NCBI GenBank assembly: GCA_917880885.1
Contig: OU862931.1
Coordinates: 17,588,736-17,652,735, forward strand
Reading direction: 5' to 3'
Source: Limnephilus marmoratus
Taxonomy: Eukaryota; Arthropoda; Insecta; Trichoptera; Limnephilidae
DNA length: 64,000 nt
Part shown: one piece after another, positions 33,665-43,459 of the stretch
Numbering within the stretch: position 1 is the stretch's first letter
Layout: each line of letters opens with the position of its first letter
Notes under the pieces: generated by a model
Databases searched by the model: none
What the model was told of the DNA's origin: nothing
The model's input: the letters and a program-made list of their open reading frames with translations, nothing else
Made by a program: the position numbers and the translations under genes

Positions 33665-34090
33665 GGGCCCGCAACCCGGATTTGTATCGATTTATTACAT
33701 ATTTTCCTACACGGTAAGTTTTAAAGCTCTTAAAAAAATATGTTATTCTTGAAGATAATATCTAGACTTTGCCCGCGCCGAAATGCAAATTATATAAAAT
33801 TCCCTAGATAGAAAAAAATCGCAAAGTATGCTCCAAAAATTATTATTAACACGTTTGTTTCAGTTATTTTGCAAGTTATACATATGTATGAAAAAAATCC
33901 CAGTGTTTCTTTAAATGCTGTTTAAGATAATGCCCGCGAGATTTTTGGTCTATTTTAAACGAGTCGTGTTTTATTAAACATTTTCGCAATTTTCGCATCG
34001 ATTTTGTCGCTGTAAATGTTAGCGCTTTCCTCTAACATTCGTAATTTCGTATCTCTCCATCTTCTTCTTTTCGGGCCCGGTTACAGAGCC
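33665..34090 (+). mobile_element. TTAA-type MITE copy 3 (plus)
   Basis: Bounded by TTAA at 33,661-33,664 and 34,091-34,094. It starts 'GGGCCCGCAACCCGG' and ends 'CGGGCCCGGTTACAGAGCC'. The sequence is nearly identical to copy 1 for most of its length, so the family moved fairly recently. No coding region. Confidence 0.93.
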
Positions 34091-34454
34091 TTAAAGTAAT
34101 AAAGCTGTTTTAGAGTAATAGGTACAGTTTTACCCCGGTGTACGGTTTTGTACAGGTCTCCCCTACATATATCAGTATACATACACTTGCTGTGTCAGTT
34201 TGGAGATATTCTAAAGGGAAATCCTATTGATTCTTGAAAGAGTCTTTCCCTGTTGACCCGATTTCCCTCACTACCTACCGGTAATTTTTTTTTTTTAGAT
34301 TTGGTAAATCTTTGTAATATTGTATTTTTTCATCTAACGTGGTATTTCTTATACACATTATACTTATTCGTTTGGAATTCATAAGAAATTTAAAACCAAA
34401 TTGATTATTATTTATATTTTTGAATGTAGACAATATTATTGTTATTTATTCACT

Positions 34455-34650
34455 GAAGACAAAATTCACCTCTCTTAAAGGAAAAAAAACATAAAACAGA
34501 AAAGACAAAAAAAAAAAAATCGCCTGTGAATTGAACCCAGGACCACCGCCTCGCGAGAGCTTTGCTCTGACCATTGAGCCAATTCGACCATATCAACTTC
34601 CGTCATATTTAACTGTTTCATACTTCGACTAAGAACTACCAGTAGTATCG
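34455..34650 (-). mobile_element. tRNA-derived SINE (minus), family S1
   Basis: On the minus strand the order is: leader 'GGTAGTTCTTAGTCGAAGTA', A box 'TTGGCTCAATGG' (34,582-34,571), B box 'GGGTTCAATTC' (34,538-34,528), a T-rich tract, then 'TTTTCTGTTTTATG' and 'TTTTGTCTTCAGTG'. The leader and tail words recur in the copy at 38.0-38.2 kb. The acceptor halves do not pair, so this is a SINE, not a tRNA gene. Confidence 0.75.
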
Positions 34651-35300
34651 TGATTTTCTTTATGCATAAAATTATTATTGTCGTAGAGGAAAAGGCGTTG
34701 TGAACTGAAAATATTTTTATTGACCTAATTTTTGTACAGAAATAAATTTATTATACATGGTGTTAAGGAACGTAATTGACTTACTTAAATCAGTGATTCC
34801 TGACATTATTTGGAATACAAACGTTAAAGAAATTTGGTCGCTTTTTTTGGTGTTTTTTTCAATTTTTTTTCAAAACCTAACAAAAAACTTCCAAATGTCA
34901 TTTCAGGCCGAGTAACCGTCCAACCCCTCACCCTGATCCTAACTATCCAAAAACATCAAAAATGTCACCGGAGACCAAAATTTCGGTTAGATAACAACTC
35001 TGAATCATGCAATTTCAACACCCTTTTGAAAAGTCATTAAAATTTATGAAAAATGTTTGAAAAATAGCCCTTAAAACCTAACGTAACCTATTTAATCAAT
35101 TTTTTATATATTTTTTTCATCACTTTTAATGACTTTTCAAAGGAAGTGCTGAAGATGCACGATTCTGAATTGTCCGGTCACCAAAACATAATTTTCATTA
35201 TTTATTCCAAAAAATGTCATATGTAATGAATCACTGGTAAAAAGTCGGTATAATATGCCCCTTAACACCCTGTGCAAGTAATAAAATATTATTAAAGACT
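34651..35300. other. No gene recognised
   Basis: 'GACTTTTCAAAGG' near 35,130 and 'CTTTTGAAAAGTCATTAA' near 35,023 are inverse-related, and 'TTAAGTAAGTCAATTACG' type words suggest a decayed palindromic element around 34,760-35,270. No coding evidence. Confidence 0.4.
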
Positions 35301-35776
35301 CCAGATACTAATATCTACAGCCTGTATGTCGGACGAATATCTACAGCTCATATGTTGAACTAATATCTACGAAGTTCAGAGTGTTGACTAATATCTACAG
35401 AGCTAAGGTCGGACGAATATCTATAACGGTCCCAGTGTTGACTAATATCTATAGATCGTAGGTTGAAGTAATATCTACAGAGCGTGGGTTGGACTAATCA
35501 GCTAAATGTGTCCAATAGTCCGATATTATGGATTTTTACATACATACTTACATAAATTAAGTTTTTTAAACTGCATACACAATATTACGTTATTCCAATA
35601 TGCTTTACATAATTGCAAATCCAACCTCTGCCAGTGCTGTAGATATTCGTCAACACTTTGGTTCCCATAGATATTAGTCAACAGTTTGAGCTGTAGATTT
35701 TCGACAACACTTTGGTTCTCATAGATATTAGTTCGATTTTTTTCAGTTTTTGGAATTCCTGTAGATATTAGTAGAC
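35301..35776. repeat. Iterons 'ACTAATATCTACAG', direct then inverted
   Basis: Seven to eight diverged copies of 'ACTAATATCTACAG' (also 'GACGAATATCTACAG') are spaced about 25-40 bases apart from 35,308 to 35,495. After a 120-base spacer the inverse 'CTGTAGATATTAGT' recurs four to five times at 35,638-35,771. This arrangement of oppositely oriented iterons resembles the arms of a foldback element. Confidence 0.8.
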
Positions 35777-35934
35777 GCCTCCTTATTAAAACTTAGGAAT
35801 AAAAAAAATTAACTAGGTCAACGAAAATATTTTCCATTCACGACGTCTTTTCCACAACGATATACGCATAAAGAAAATCGGAAAAACATCGTTAGTTCTT
35901 ATTAGAAGCATGTACTGTACAGTTAAATGGTGAC

Positions 35935-36080
35935 CCGACATTTGATCCGGCGACATTTGGTCCGGCGACAGTTGATCCGGCGGCATTTGATCCGGCCGAC
36001 ATTTGATCCGGCCGACACTTGATCCGGCGGACAGTTGATCCGGTGGACATTTGATCCGGCGACAATTGATCCGGCCTGAT
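35935..36080. repeat. Left-arm minisatellite (GACATTTGATCCGGC)n
   Basis: Roughly eight to nine units of 15-18 bp, with 'TTTGATCCGG' / 'GTTGATCCGG' variants separated by 'CGACA' or 'CGGACA'. It is a mirror of the array at 37,047-37,195. Confidence 0.92.
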
Positions 36081-36325
36081 CCTTTAGAAGATTTTTTCTT
36101 TAAGTAAGTATGTAAAAAGGATATACGGCCGTACAACCAAAGTCGATGTACTTATATCTGAAGGCATCTTGAGTGAAAATCTGCTGTGAAAATATTTGTA
36201 CTCACAATAATTTCGACTCTCGGAAGGAGCATGCGGCGATACAAAATACGACAGTCAGTTTAACAAAAAAACCGTAAAAGATTCCTACTTGCGTATAACT
36301 TTATTATCAGAAAATTACACTAGAG

Positions 36326-36456
36326 TCCCAACTGCTCTCATCCGTCTCGAGCCAGTGAGTGCCAATGGCATCCCCAATTTTGGTATGGTGTGATACTGAG
36401 GGTAGTGGGGAGGGGAAGGAGATGTGGAAAACGTACCTGGCTATTCAGATCTAGTC
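36326..36456 (+). repeat. R2 copy inside foldback element (first)
   Basis: 'GAGTCCCAACTGCTC', 'TGGCATCCCCAATTTTGGTA', 'GTGGGGAGGGGAAGGAGATG' and 'CTATTCAGATCTAGTCAC' are present in family order. Confidence 0.82.
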
Positions 36457-36562
36457 ACGTCATTTCAAGGAATCCGACTAAACCTACATATACTGTACAC
36501 CAGCGAACAAATTACAAAAATCATATGATTTTATATTTTTATTTTTAGAACTTTTATCAAAA

Positions 36563-36702
36563 CACAAGAGTCTCAACTGCTCCCAACCGTCTGGAGACAG
36601 TGAGATTATGGCATACCTAATTTTGATATGTTGTGAGGCTGAAGATAGTTGGGAGGAGAAGGATATGTGAAAATTTTTCCTGGCTATTCAGATCTAGTCA
36701 CC
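36563..36702 (+). repeat. R2 copy inside foldback element (second)
   Basis: 'CAAGAGTCTCAACTGCTCCC', 'ATTATGGCATACCTAATTTT', 'TATGTTGTGAGGCTGAAG' and 'CTATTCAGATCTAGTCACC'. It has the same orientation as the first copy about 240 bp upstream, so the loop of the foldback holds a tandem pair. Confidence 0.82.
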
Positions 36703-37046
36703 AAACACGCCTAGAGCCATTACAAGTAAAGTTCCAATTCTGAATGAATACAGACGAATAGTAAATTACGAAATTCTTATAATGTAATTATGTGTAATTT
36801 TCAGATAAAAAAGTTATGCGCAAGTAGGAATCTTTTACGGTTTTTTTGTTAAACTGACTGCACGTATAAGTATGTCGTATTTTGTATTGCCGCATGCTTC
36901 TTCGGAGAGTCAAAATTATTGTTAGAAAAATATTTTTACAGCGGATTTTCACTCAAAATGCCTTCAGATAAAAGTACATCGACTTCGGTTGTACGGCCGT
37001 ATATCCTCTTTACATACTTACTTGAAGAAAAAATTTTCTAAAGGAT

Positions 37047-37195
37047 CAGGCTGGATCAATTGTCGCCGGATCAAATGTCCGCCGGATCAACTGTCCGCCG
37101 GATCAAGTGTCGGCCGGATCAAATGTCGGCCGGATCAAATGTCGCCGGACCAACTGTCGCCGGACCAAATGTCACCGGATCAACTGTCATGGAAC
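37047..37195. repeat. Right-arm minisatellite (GCCGGATCAAATGTC)n
   Basis: Inverse of the left-arm array; eight to nine units of 15-18 bp with 'GGATCAA' / 'GGACCAA' variation. Confidence 0.92.
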
Positions 37196-37317
37196 CATTT
37201 CAAATAAATAAGTTTAATGCATATAATAAGTGCTAAGAATTGACTGTTATATTTTTATTTATATTTCGGTTATATGCAAATCTTTTGACTACACAAAAAG
37301 ATACCGAGGTACTCATT

Positions 37318-37765
37318 TTTTTTACATTAGCTCCACACAGGAGGCCCTGAGGAAAATAATTCCCGTCAGGGCCAATGTTATCTTGTTATTTTAGGAAAGA
37401 ATGGAGAGGAAGTTCAGGGAAGGAAAACGTTTTAGGGGTGGATAGGAATCTGGGGGTCAGTGTGTCCAGGAGTGACGGACATATGAATCCATCCCTCCAA
37501 CTGCGGTGCAAGACGTGTTCCGAGAGAATATGGCTGGAGAAGTCAAAGGGACTCCCCCAACCATTCTCTCCCGGTCCGGCCTATTATGCAATTGGTGTGC
37601 AGACGCATCCGCCGCCAACACCCGGACAAACCTCACCGCATGGACCCGGGCACCCCTGCTAAGTCACCCTTAGTAGCGACCCACTTGGGGTGACCTATGG
37701 CAGAGGTGTTGGTTATCCAATAAATGGTTCCCGGGGCGGCGGAACCCATACTCGCCTTCCAAATT
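37318..37765 (-). mobile_element. R1 repeat copy (minus), near full length
   Basis: It starts with the complement of the A-tail ('TTTTTTTTACATTAGCTCC'), has the hairpin 'GGCCCTGAGGAAAA' / 'CGTCAGGGCC', loses ~20 bases around the 'GGGGATGCTGTGTGGAGG' block, and runs to 'CGGCGGAACCC' and 'CGCCTTCCAAATTGG' at 37,765. It is among the most complete copies and was used to define the family ends. Confidence 0.9.
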
Positions 37766-37833
37766 GGTCAATTGTTTAATTTTTATTTATTATTAATTTT
37801 TTAAACTTTATGAGTAAAATCTCAAATTATAAT

Positions 37834-38231
37834 ATTTAATTAAATGAAGACAATATTAGTGAAACTCAATCAAAATCTGAGACAGAAAAATCAGAAAAGA
37901 TATTGGCTGCGCTGGGACTCGAACACTATCTAGATTGACACTATCTAGATTGCATTTAGTTCGAGTTGAATCTTGTAATCATATATAAAGATAGCAGCCA
38001 ATAATATGTGCGTTAAGTAAGTGAAGATAATGTTGGTGGTTCTTAGTCGAAGTATGATACAGTTAAAAAAGTGACCGAATTAATATGGGGTTCCGTAGCT
38101 TAATCGGTAGAGCCGTTTCCATGTAAGAAAAGGGTTCTGGGTTCGAGTCCCAGCGGAGCCAATATCTTTTCTGATTTTTCTGTCTCAGATTTTGATTGAG
38201 TTTCACTAATATTGTCTTCATTTAATTAAAT
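37834..38231. repeat. 91 bp inverted repeat of SINE tails
   Basis: Bases 37,834-37,924 are inverted at 38,141-38,231 with a single difference that I can see (position 37,909 region). Both arms carry the SINE T-arm/acceptor ('GACTCGAAC' on the left, 'GTTCGAGTCCCAGCGGAGCC' on the right) and the tail 'TTTTGATTGAGTTTCACTAA'. It represents two SINE copies in opposite orientation, the left one truncated within its T arm. Confidence 0.88.
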
Positions 38232-38235
38232 GTTT
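38019..38235 (+). mobile_element. tRNA-derived SINE (plus), family S1
   Basis: Leader 'GGTGGTTCTTAGTCGAAGTA', then a tRNA-like segment at 38,089-38,161 with a 7 bp acceptor stem (GGTTCCG/CGGAGCC, one G-T pair), A box 'TAGCTTAATCGG', and a perfect T arm (CTGGG-TTCGAGT-CCCAG). The anticodon stem has a mismatch and the loop lacks the invariant T at position 33, so a working tRNA is unlikely. The tail 'TTTTCTGATTTTTCTG' to 'ATTGTCTTCATTTAATT' follows. Confidence 0.8.
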
Positions 38236-38950
38236 AATTTTTAATTTATTTCTTTCATTTTCTCCCATTACCCACCGTTTAAAGCAGAATTTTGAAACTT
38301 CTTGGTAAAATTTTGCACACATGACGTTCAATGTAAGCGGAAAATTATGTATAGTCTGCATCTTATTTCGAAAAACTGTGCGCAAGCCGATTGCTTCAGC
38401 TAGGGATATTTTGTATTATAGTAAGTAGTTAGTATTTAAGCGAATGCCCCTGATGTTGCTGAAGTAACGCAGTCGCAGAGAAGAACAGAGGGCAGACGGT
38501 GCACTTATAAAAATAGTTTACGTTTATTTATAAAACCAAGGTTAAAGTCAGCCCTGCTGTCTCTTTCCCGCACCCCATGCACCAAATATAGTGGTAGGAG
38601 CGAGACGGTTGCCAGCGGTCAAAGACTGAGACGCGGCCAGTCCCTAGTAACCAGTTATCCTTAACCGACGGCTTTGAGGGCTTTTTAAATGCTTTCTTTT
38701 GGTTTTATTGCTCCACAAGTCTCGGTCGCGAAAAGTGAACGCGGATCAAAGGCGCTGTTATTTGTGAGACGGCAAAAATAATATGCATGACTCAAGTGGC
38801 GAGGAATGGCGGCGGATGATATTTATTTCTTATATTTCTTACAAAGGATTTTCATTTTTTCCGTCCTCAGTGTTGGCTGATCCCGTAACGTCGCGGCTGC
38901 CTAGTAAAAGTCAGGGTAGGAATTTAAAGGCAGAATACCTACTTATTAAT
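38236..38950. other. No gene recognised
   Basis: Moderately GC-rich at 38,560-38,900. No motif-bearing frame and no element end identified. Confidence 0.35.
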
Positions 38951-38954
38951 ATAA

Positions 38955-39470
38955 CGAGCTGACCCGGCCACGCGTTGCTGTGGCTAATAAAACACAACGC
39001 TATCTACTAGATGGTTATCCAACCTTTATAACCACCGCCATCTTTGAGTTTATCAGACAGATGTCGCGGAGGACTTTAAATTATAATACGTAGAGATGGT
39101 GTGAAAGATTATAATAATGTGCATGAAATGCTTGGGGTAACTAAAGTATTTAAGTTAATGAGGATTAATACGGTATCCGTCCAGCCTCCTGTTTTGTTAT
39201 ATCCCAATAGGATTAGGCAGCGTTTTCGATGAAAGCTACCAGGCGGCTTGACTTTTTCCGACACTTCTAACAATTATCGTTATGTTTAAACCAATTTACA
39301 AAAATCCTTGACAAATTGCATACCTAAACCTTTCTCACGAAACACTCTATTTATTGGTGAAAACCGCATGAAAATCCGTTCAGCAGTTTTCGAGTTTATC
39401 GCGAACAGACAGACAGACAGACAGACGATGCGGGGGACTTTAATTTATAATATGTAGAGAAGATAGAGAT
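38955..39470 (+). repeat. Dispersed repeat 'GAGCTGACCCGG...' with (ACAG)n
   Basis: Begins 'GAGCTGACCCGGCCACGCG' and later has 'CCGTTCAGCAGTTTTCGAG', 'TTATCGCGAACAGACAGAC' and 'GGGGACTTTAATTTATAATA'. Related heads occur at 57.26 kb (inverted) and 63.56 kb. Repeats of this layout are widespread in insect genomes. I cannot assign the class with certainty; a Helitron- or RTE-type origin are both possible. Confidence 0.6.
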
Positions 39471-39477
39471 AGAGATT

Positions 39478-39860
39478 TCCATGACACGTGCTACGTATAT
39501 CTTCGGACCGGTTTCAGAAAATGGATTTTGGCGCAGACGTTATAACAATGAGCTATATACTATGTTTAAGGATCTAAACGTCACAAAATTTATAAAGGGA
39601 AGACTTCGGTGGCTGGGTCATGTAGAAAGAATGACCGAGCATCAAGCACCAAAGTCCCTGCTGAACTCAAGACCGACAGGGCGAAGGAGCCTGGGAAGAC
39701 CAAGATTAATATGGAGCGACAACGTCCTCAAAGATATATCTATCTTGAAGATTCTAAATTGGAGAGAGCTGGCACAAAACAGAGATGAGTGGAGGAAGAT
39801 TCTTAAGGAGGCCAAGACCCACCAGGGGTTGTAGAGACAAGAGTGATAATGATGATGACG
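39478..39860 (+). pseudogene. LINE reverse transcriptase C-terminus (RTE-like), intact frame
   Basis: A 117-codon frame from 39,481 contains FIKGRLRWLGHVERM, then RSLGRPRLIWSDNVLKDI, then NWRELAQNRDEWR and KEAKTHQGL before a stop. This is the conserved extreme C-terminus of RTE/BovB- or CR1-like LINE proteins ('LRW.GHV.RM', 'GRPR.RW.D', 'W..LA.DR..WR', 'EAK.H.GL'). A (GAT/GAT-like)n tail at 39,843-39,860 follows. All upstream domains are missing; the frame itself has no stop, so this copy is younger than most others here. Confidence 0.88.
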
Positions 39861-40018
39861 TGCTATATAATAATATGTTTATATGTTTTTGCATGATGTA
39901 TTGCCACATTGAATTAAGGATGACATAACATTTTGAATTTTCCCTGCAGTAGTTATTTTGAAAGTGTATTGAAAAAACTTAAATTTTTTTTACCCGTATT
40001 GTACAATGTTTTTTTTTT

Positions 40019-40352
40019 ACTTTAACTCCACACAGAATGCCCCGAGTAAAAAAAATCCCTTTGTAAAAAAATCTTTGAAGATGCTGTGTGGAGGGTTTTT
40101 TAGTGAGGAAGCTCTGGGAACGAAAAAAGATGTAAGGGGTGAGTGAGGTATCTGAGGATCAATGTGTTCAGGGGTGAAGAAAGTATGAATCCATCCTTTC
40201 CACTGCGGAGCAAGGCGGTGGGTCGAAAGAGCCTGGCTGGAGAGGTCAAAGGGTCTCTCTCGAGTGGTCTCCGCCAATCCGAGTGGACAGGCGCATCCAC
40301 CCCCAAGACTTGAACAAACCTCACCCCATGAACCCGGGCACCCTTCAAGTTA
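40019..40352 (-). mobile_element. R1 repeat copy (minus)
   Basis: It runs from 'TTTAACTCCACACAGAATG' through a hairpin remnant and 'GATGCTGTGTGGAGGG' to 'GAACCCGGGCACCC', where it stops before the head. The minus strand again reads VRFVQVLGVDAP and LRSGKDGFI in the family frame. Confidence 0.85.
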
Positions 40353-40527
40353 CTAAACAATGAACTACAATTAAATACTGTTATTAATAGATAGTTGATT
40401 CCAACCCAGAGTTTTTTAACCATATGGAAAGAATTGTCCCCTTTACCACAGTAAAATTATCCACCGCTAAATTATCTCTCACCTCTCGTACTACTGATCT
40501 TGCTTCGTATCAATGAATTAACACATA

Positions 40528-40746
40528 AGGGAAGGTACCCATACTACGTGATCCGTTTAAGGGGGGGGGGGGATCTTCAAAGTACCATACTTGGTCACAA
40601 TGTGGGGCGGGGGGCTACGTGAAAACTGTAGGGAGAGGGGGGGGGTCTTGGAATAAACTACACGTGGTCACCGTGGGGGGAGGGGGAAGGGTTAAAAATT
40701 GCAAAAAGTGGGTCCGTTCAAAAGTTGGGGTAAGGGTACGTTCCCT
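40528..40746. mobile_element. G-rich MITE with TIR 'AGGGAACGTACCC' (copy A)
   Basis: Left end 'AGGGAAGGTACCCATACTA' and right end 'AAGGGTACGTTCCCT' are inverted repeats. The interior has runs of G and 'GTGGTCAC' words. A shorter sister copy with better TIRs lies at 55.89 kb. Confidence 0.75.
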
Positions 40747-41155
40747 AAGTAGGAAGTATCGAACCTCGGACGGTTCAGAACTTTCACTCACAGGTGATAT
40801 TTTGAACCTTTTTAAATGGCCCTTTATTGTAAATGACTCACAATGAGTGCCTCAGTTTAAATTTTTGTGACTGAAAGTGTAGTTTATTTAACAGAACTTA
40901 AAAAATCGTCGCGCCTAAATAAAGTGTGTCAGTGTGCATACGAGTATCTCGTGAAAGAGCTTATTTTCTAAATTGACACAATGCACATTATTGTGACAAT
41001 AAATAAAATATATTCTATAATATAAGATTATTTTCTATATTGTCACAATCACAGCAACTTCTGCAGCGCCCCCTAAATGCTAAAAATTTAAAAACGTCCC
41101 GCCAGAAATTCCAAAATGTCCACAAAGGGGCGCTGGCGCCCCGGTTAAGAATCAC
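40747..41155. other. No feature recognised
   Basis: AT-rich; no gene or element end identified. Confidence 0.35.
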
Positions 41156-41670
41156 TGTTCTAAGCTATATTTCATTGAAACAACCTGCAGAGAATACACT
41201 AACAATAAAGTATCTCGGTATAATTGAAGACCAACATATGACATGGAACAGACACATATGTGAACTTGTTAAGCGCGTTAGGAAATATATCTATACATTC
41301 ATTAGTTTAAGAAGTATTCTCAAGTTAAACAAACTAAAAAAAGTCCATTATGCACTAGTTCAATCATTAATTCAGTACCAAAAATTGAAGACCTCTATAT
41401 AAAAAAAGATTCAATATTACAAATATTCAAAGAAAATTTAATAAAAAAATTTATACTTAACTCATCATTAAGACATAAACTGAACATCCAAATTCCTTTG
41501 TTTTCAACACAACGAATGCACAATAATTATATAATTATCGCATTAAAAAAAGGTCAAATTAATATAAAAAAAAATAATATCACCAATCAAAATGTTATAA
41601 CTTAAGTTTATATTTATTTTACACTCTATGTAAAATTATGTTATAATAAACAATAAAAAATAAATAAAAT
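41156..41670 (+). pseudogene. LINE reverse transcriptase C-terminus with A-rich tail
   Basis: The frame up to 41,402 contains TIKYLGIIEDQHMTW, then RHICELVKRVRKYI and KLKKVHYALVQSLIQY, the 'YLGI..D..L.W..HI' and 'L..VY.AL..S...Y' blocks that follow the catalytic core in jockey/R1-type LINEs. After a frameshift near 41,375 it resumes as FKENLIKKFILNSSLRHK and ends QNVIT at a stop at 41,603-41,605. An AATAAAC/AATAAAAAATAAAT tract closes the element by about 41,668. Confidence 0.82.
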
Positions 41671-41699
41671 CTTACAAAAGGTTTCAGAATCAAAAAAGC

Positions 41700-41960
41700 T
41701 CGTTTCCTCTGCAAGGTTGCGCGCGCATGCGGACCAAGGCAAGCGCAGATGTGCTTAAGGTGAATGTTCTGCACTCCGGAGGCAACAGCTAGCAGCTAGC
41801 AGGCAGGAGGTAGAAGGCTCTGGTTGCTTTGTTCCCGCCGGACCCGCGGAGGGCGGGAGGGCGAAGGCGGGGAGGTAGCCCTCAGGAATGTGGCTAACAA
41901 TCCGCAATGTTTATCGGGTCGGTCCTGCCCACGACCGGGGTGTATGGCTTGCGCAATAGA
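41700..41960. other. GC-rich patch of unknown role
   Basis: 'GGTTGCGCGCGCATGCGGACC' and 'CCCGCCGGACCCGCGGAGGG' give a local GC content far above the surroundings. 'CAGCTAGCAGCTAGCAGGC' is a short internal repeat. No coding evidence; promoter, old satellite and transferred sequence cannot be told apart here. Confidence 0.3.
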
Positions 41961-42094
41961 GTGTAAGGATTTCTTCTATTCTACATATTTTTATTCTTTT
42001 TAAATTCCTTTATTTTTTATTTAAGACATATTTATTTATGTGTTTTGAATTTCACGCCATGATAAAAACACAAATTTTTCATAATTAGCTCCAT

Positions 42095-42456
42095 ATTTTC
42101 CACACCACCCCCTGGTACTGTGGAAAATAATTCCTTACAGGGTAATAAACATAATCTTTGGGGATGCTGTGTGAAGGATCTTTTTACGAAGGGAAGGAGA
42201 TGGAGTTCTGAATGTAAGTTTGTTCAATAGTGGTAAACTAACTAACTCCCACTGGGGTGGGAAAGATTCATTAGTCTACCAAAAGGTCTCAGGCCCGCCA
42301 GGCAGAAGGAAGGCCCGGAAAAAATTCACTCCGTGTACCTGGACACCCAAATGCTAAATAACCAAACGTAGCGAACCACTTGGGCTGACCTTTGGTAGAG
42401 ATGTTGGTTATCCAATAAATGGTTCCTGGGCGGCGGCACCCATTCCCGCCTCACAT
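42095..42456 (-). mobile_element. R1 repeat copy (minus), internally deleted
   Basis: From 'CACCACCCCCTGGTACTGTG' and 'CTTTGGGGATGCTGTGTG' to 'CGGCACCCATTCCCGCCTC'. About 100 bases of the GC-rich centre are deleted. 'AACGTAGCGAACCACTTGGG' and 'GGTTATCCAATAAATGG' are intact. Confidence 0.85.
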
Positions 42457-42469
42457 CACCACAAAAATA

Positions 42470-42655
42470 AAACACTCGACCGGTCAGTGGCTGAGTGAGC
42501 ATCGCGTTTGGGTTCTACTTGGGCGTCGCGTGTTCAATTCCTCGGCTAGCTAAGTCCTCCAACACAATTTTTTCCGCTGTGGTGATTTTCAAACATTGTT
42601 GGGTAATCGTAACCCGGGAATGTCCGTCTTTCTTTTAAAAAAGAAGAATATAAGA
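42470..42655 (+). mobile_element. tRNA-derived SINE, family S2 (plus)
   Basis: 'CGACCGGTCAGTGGCTGAG' with an A box ('TGGCTGAGTGAGCATC') and B box ('GTGTTCAATTCCTCGG'), followed by 'TGGTGATTTTCAAACATTGT', 'TGGGTAATCGTAACCCGGG' and 'TGTCCGTCTTTCTTTTAAA'. The reverse complement of the same order is found at 48.70-48.89 kb, which confirms a dispersed family. Confidence 0.75.
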
Positions 42656-42721
42656 CGAAAAATAGTAAATTTGAATCAAACAATAAATTAATGAAATAGG
42701 TAATAGGCCGTTTTCGTTATT

Positions 42722-42895
42722 TATTTTGGGGTGTTATGCCGTGTTGCGCTACCTCCTTCTTTAGTCGACATTTCGGACAATGTTACAGTGTCCATCATCA
42801 GGGCAGATGTAAGCTGACCGAAACGTTGGCTTAAGAAGGAGGTAGCGCAACACAGCATTACACCCCAAAAACAAATAACAAATACTTTTGCTCGT
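42722..42895. repeat. Inverted pair of second-family hammerhead elements
   Basis: 'TTTTGGGGTGTTATGCCG' to 'TCTTTAGTCGAC' at 42,725-42,770 is inverted at 42,829-42,872 ('GGCTTAAGAAGGAGGTAGCG' to 'TACACCCCAAAA'). The minus-strand half keeps CTGATGA (42,801-42,795), a stem and GAAA (42,774-42,771). In the plus half CTGA is joined directly to CCGAAACG, so stem II and part of the core are deleted. Confidence 0.75.
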
Positions 42896-43454
42896 GACAA
42901 TCTAAAAACGTACGGGTATCCAATAGGCAGTTTGTTTAATTAAACTTATTGTTCTGCTTGAAGGTATACATTACAATGAACGTAGTAATGCCAGCCAGTC
43001 CACAATTTTGGCAAAATAACATTATTTTGTCATCCGACGGAATAATGTCAATTCTATTTTCTATAAAAACCAGTAGGCTTTCATAAAAAAATCATGGTAA
43101 TCGTCTTCCGAAATATATGTTGAACGCGAAAAAATTGTGCAGAAAGTGCCCAAGGCACACAAAACACCTTTAATTTGGCTATTTCTCAAAACATCTATAG
43201 TAGAAAACAACCAGAGTCAATTAGTGGATTTTAACAAAATAACATTAATAATAAATAATATAATTGAACAACGGCAGGTCAGATAGTTGATCGCAGAGCT
43301 TACATTCACTAATATGTATTCTACAGAAAACAATCGACCAGAAAAAATACAATTACATATCTCTAAAAATCTACTTTTATAACCACTTTTAAGTTGCAAA
43401 AACTTTCAAGGTGATATATAAAAAAATAAATAAATAGGGAATCAAAAAATATAT
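42896..43454. other. No feature recognised
   Basis: AT-rich. The first ~25 bases ('CGTGACAATCTAAAAACG') still belong to the preceding element. Confidence 0.35.
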
Positions 43455-43459
43455 TAAAA

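Larger units (their letters stand above)
35925..37200. mobile_element. Foldback element with minisatellite arms
   Basis: Two long arms, about 35,935-36,320 and 36,792-37,195, are inverted copies of each other. The outer part of each arm is a tandem array of a 15-18 bp unit ('GACATTTGATCCGGC' on the left, 'GCCGGATCAAATGTC' on the right). Inner parts share 'GATATACGGCCGTACAACC', 'AAGTACATCGAC' type words and 'AAGATTCCTACTTGCG'. The ~470 bp middle holds two R2 copies and no transposase. Long inverted arms built of short tandem repeats are the defining feature of foldback (FB-like) DNA elements. Open frames across the arrays only translate the repeat unit. Confidence 0.88.

Noticed and set aside
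35301..35776. CRISPR array
   Set aside because: Repeats are diverged, spacing irregular, both orientations present and the genome is eukaryotic.
35813..36136. 107-codon frame with repeated PPDQ and RIKC motifs
   Set aside because: It only translates the GATCCGGC minisatellite and changes with unit number; the mirror frame at 36,989-37,207 is the same artefact.
38089..38161. Candidate functional tRNA gene
   Set aside because: Acceptor stem and T arm pair well, but the anticodon stem has a mismatch, the loop lacks T at position 33, and leader and tail are shared with another SINE copy. Called a SINE.
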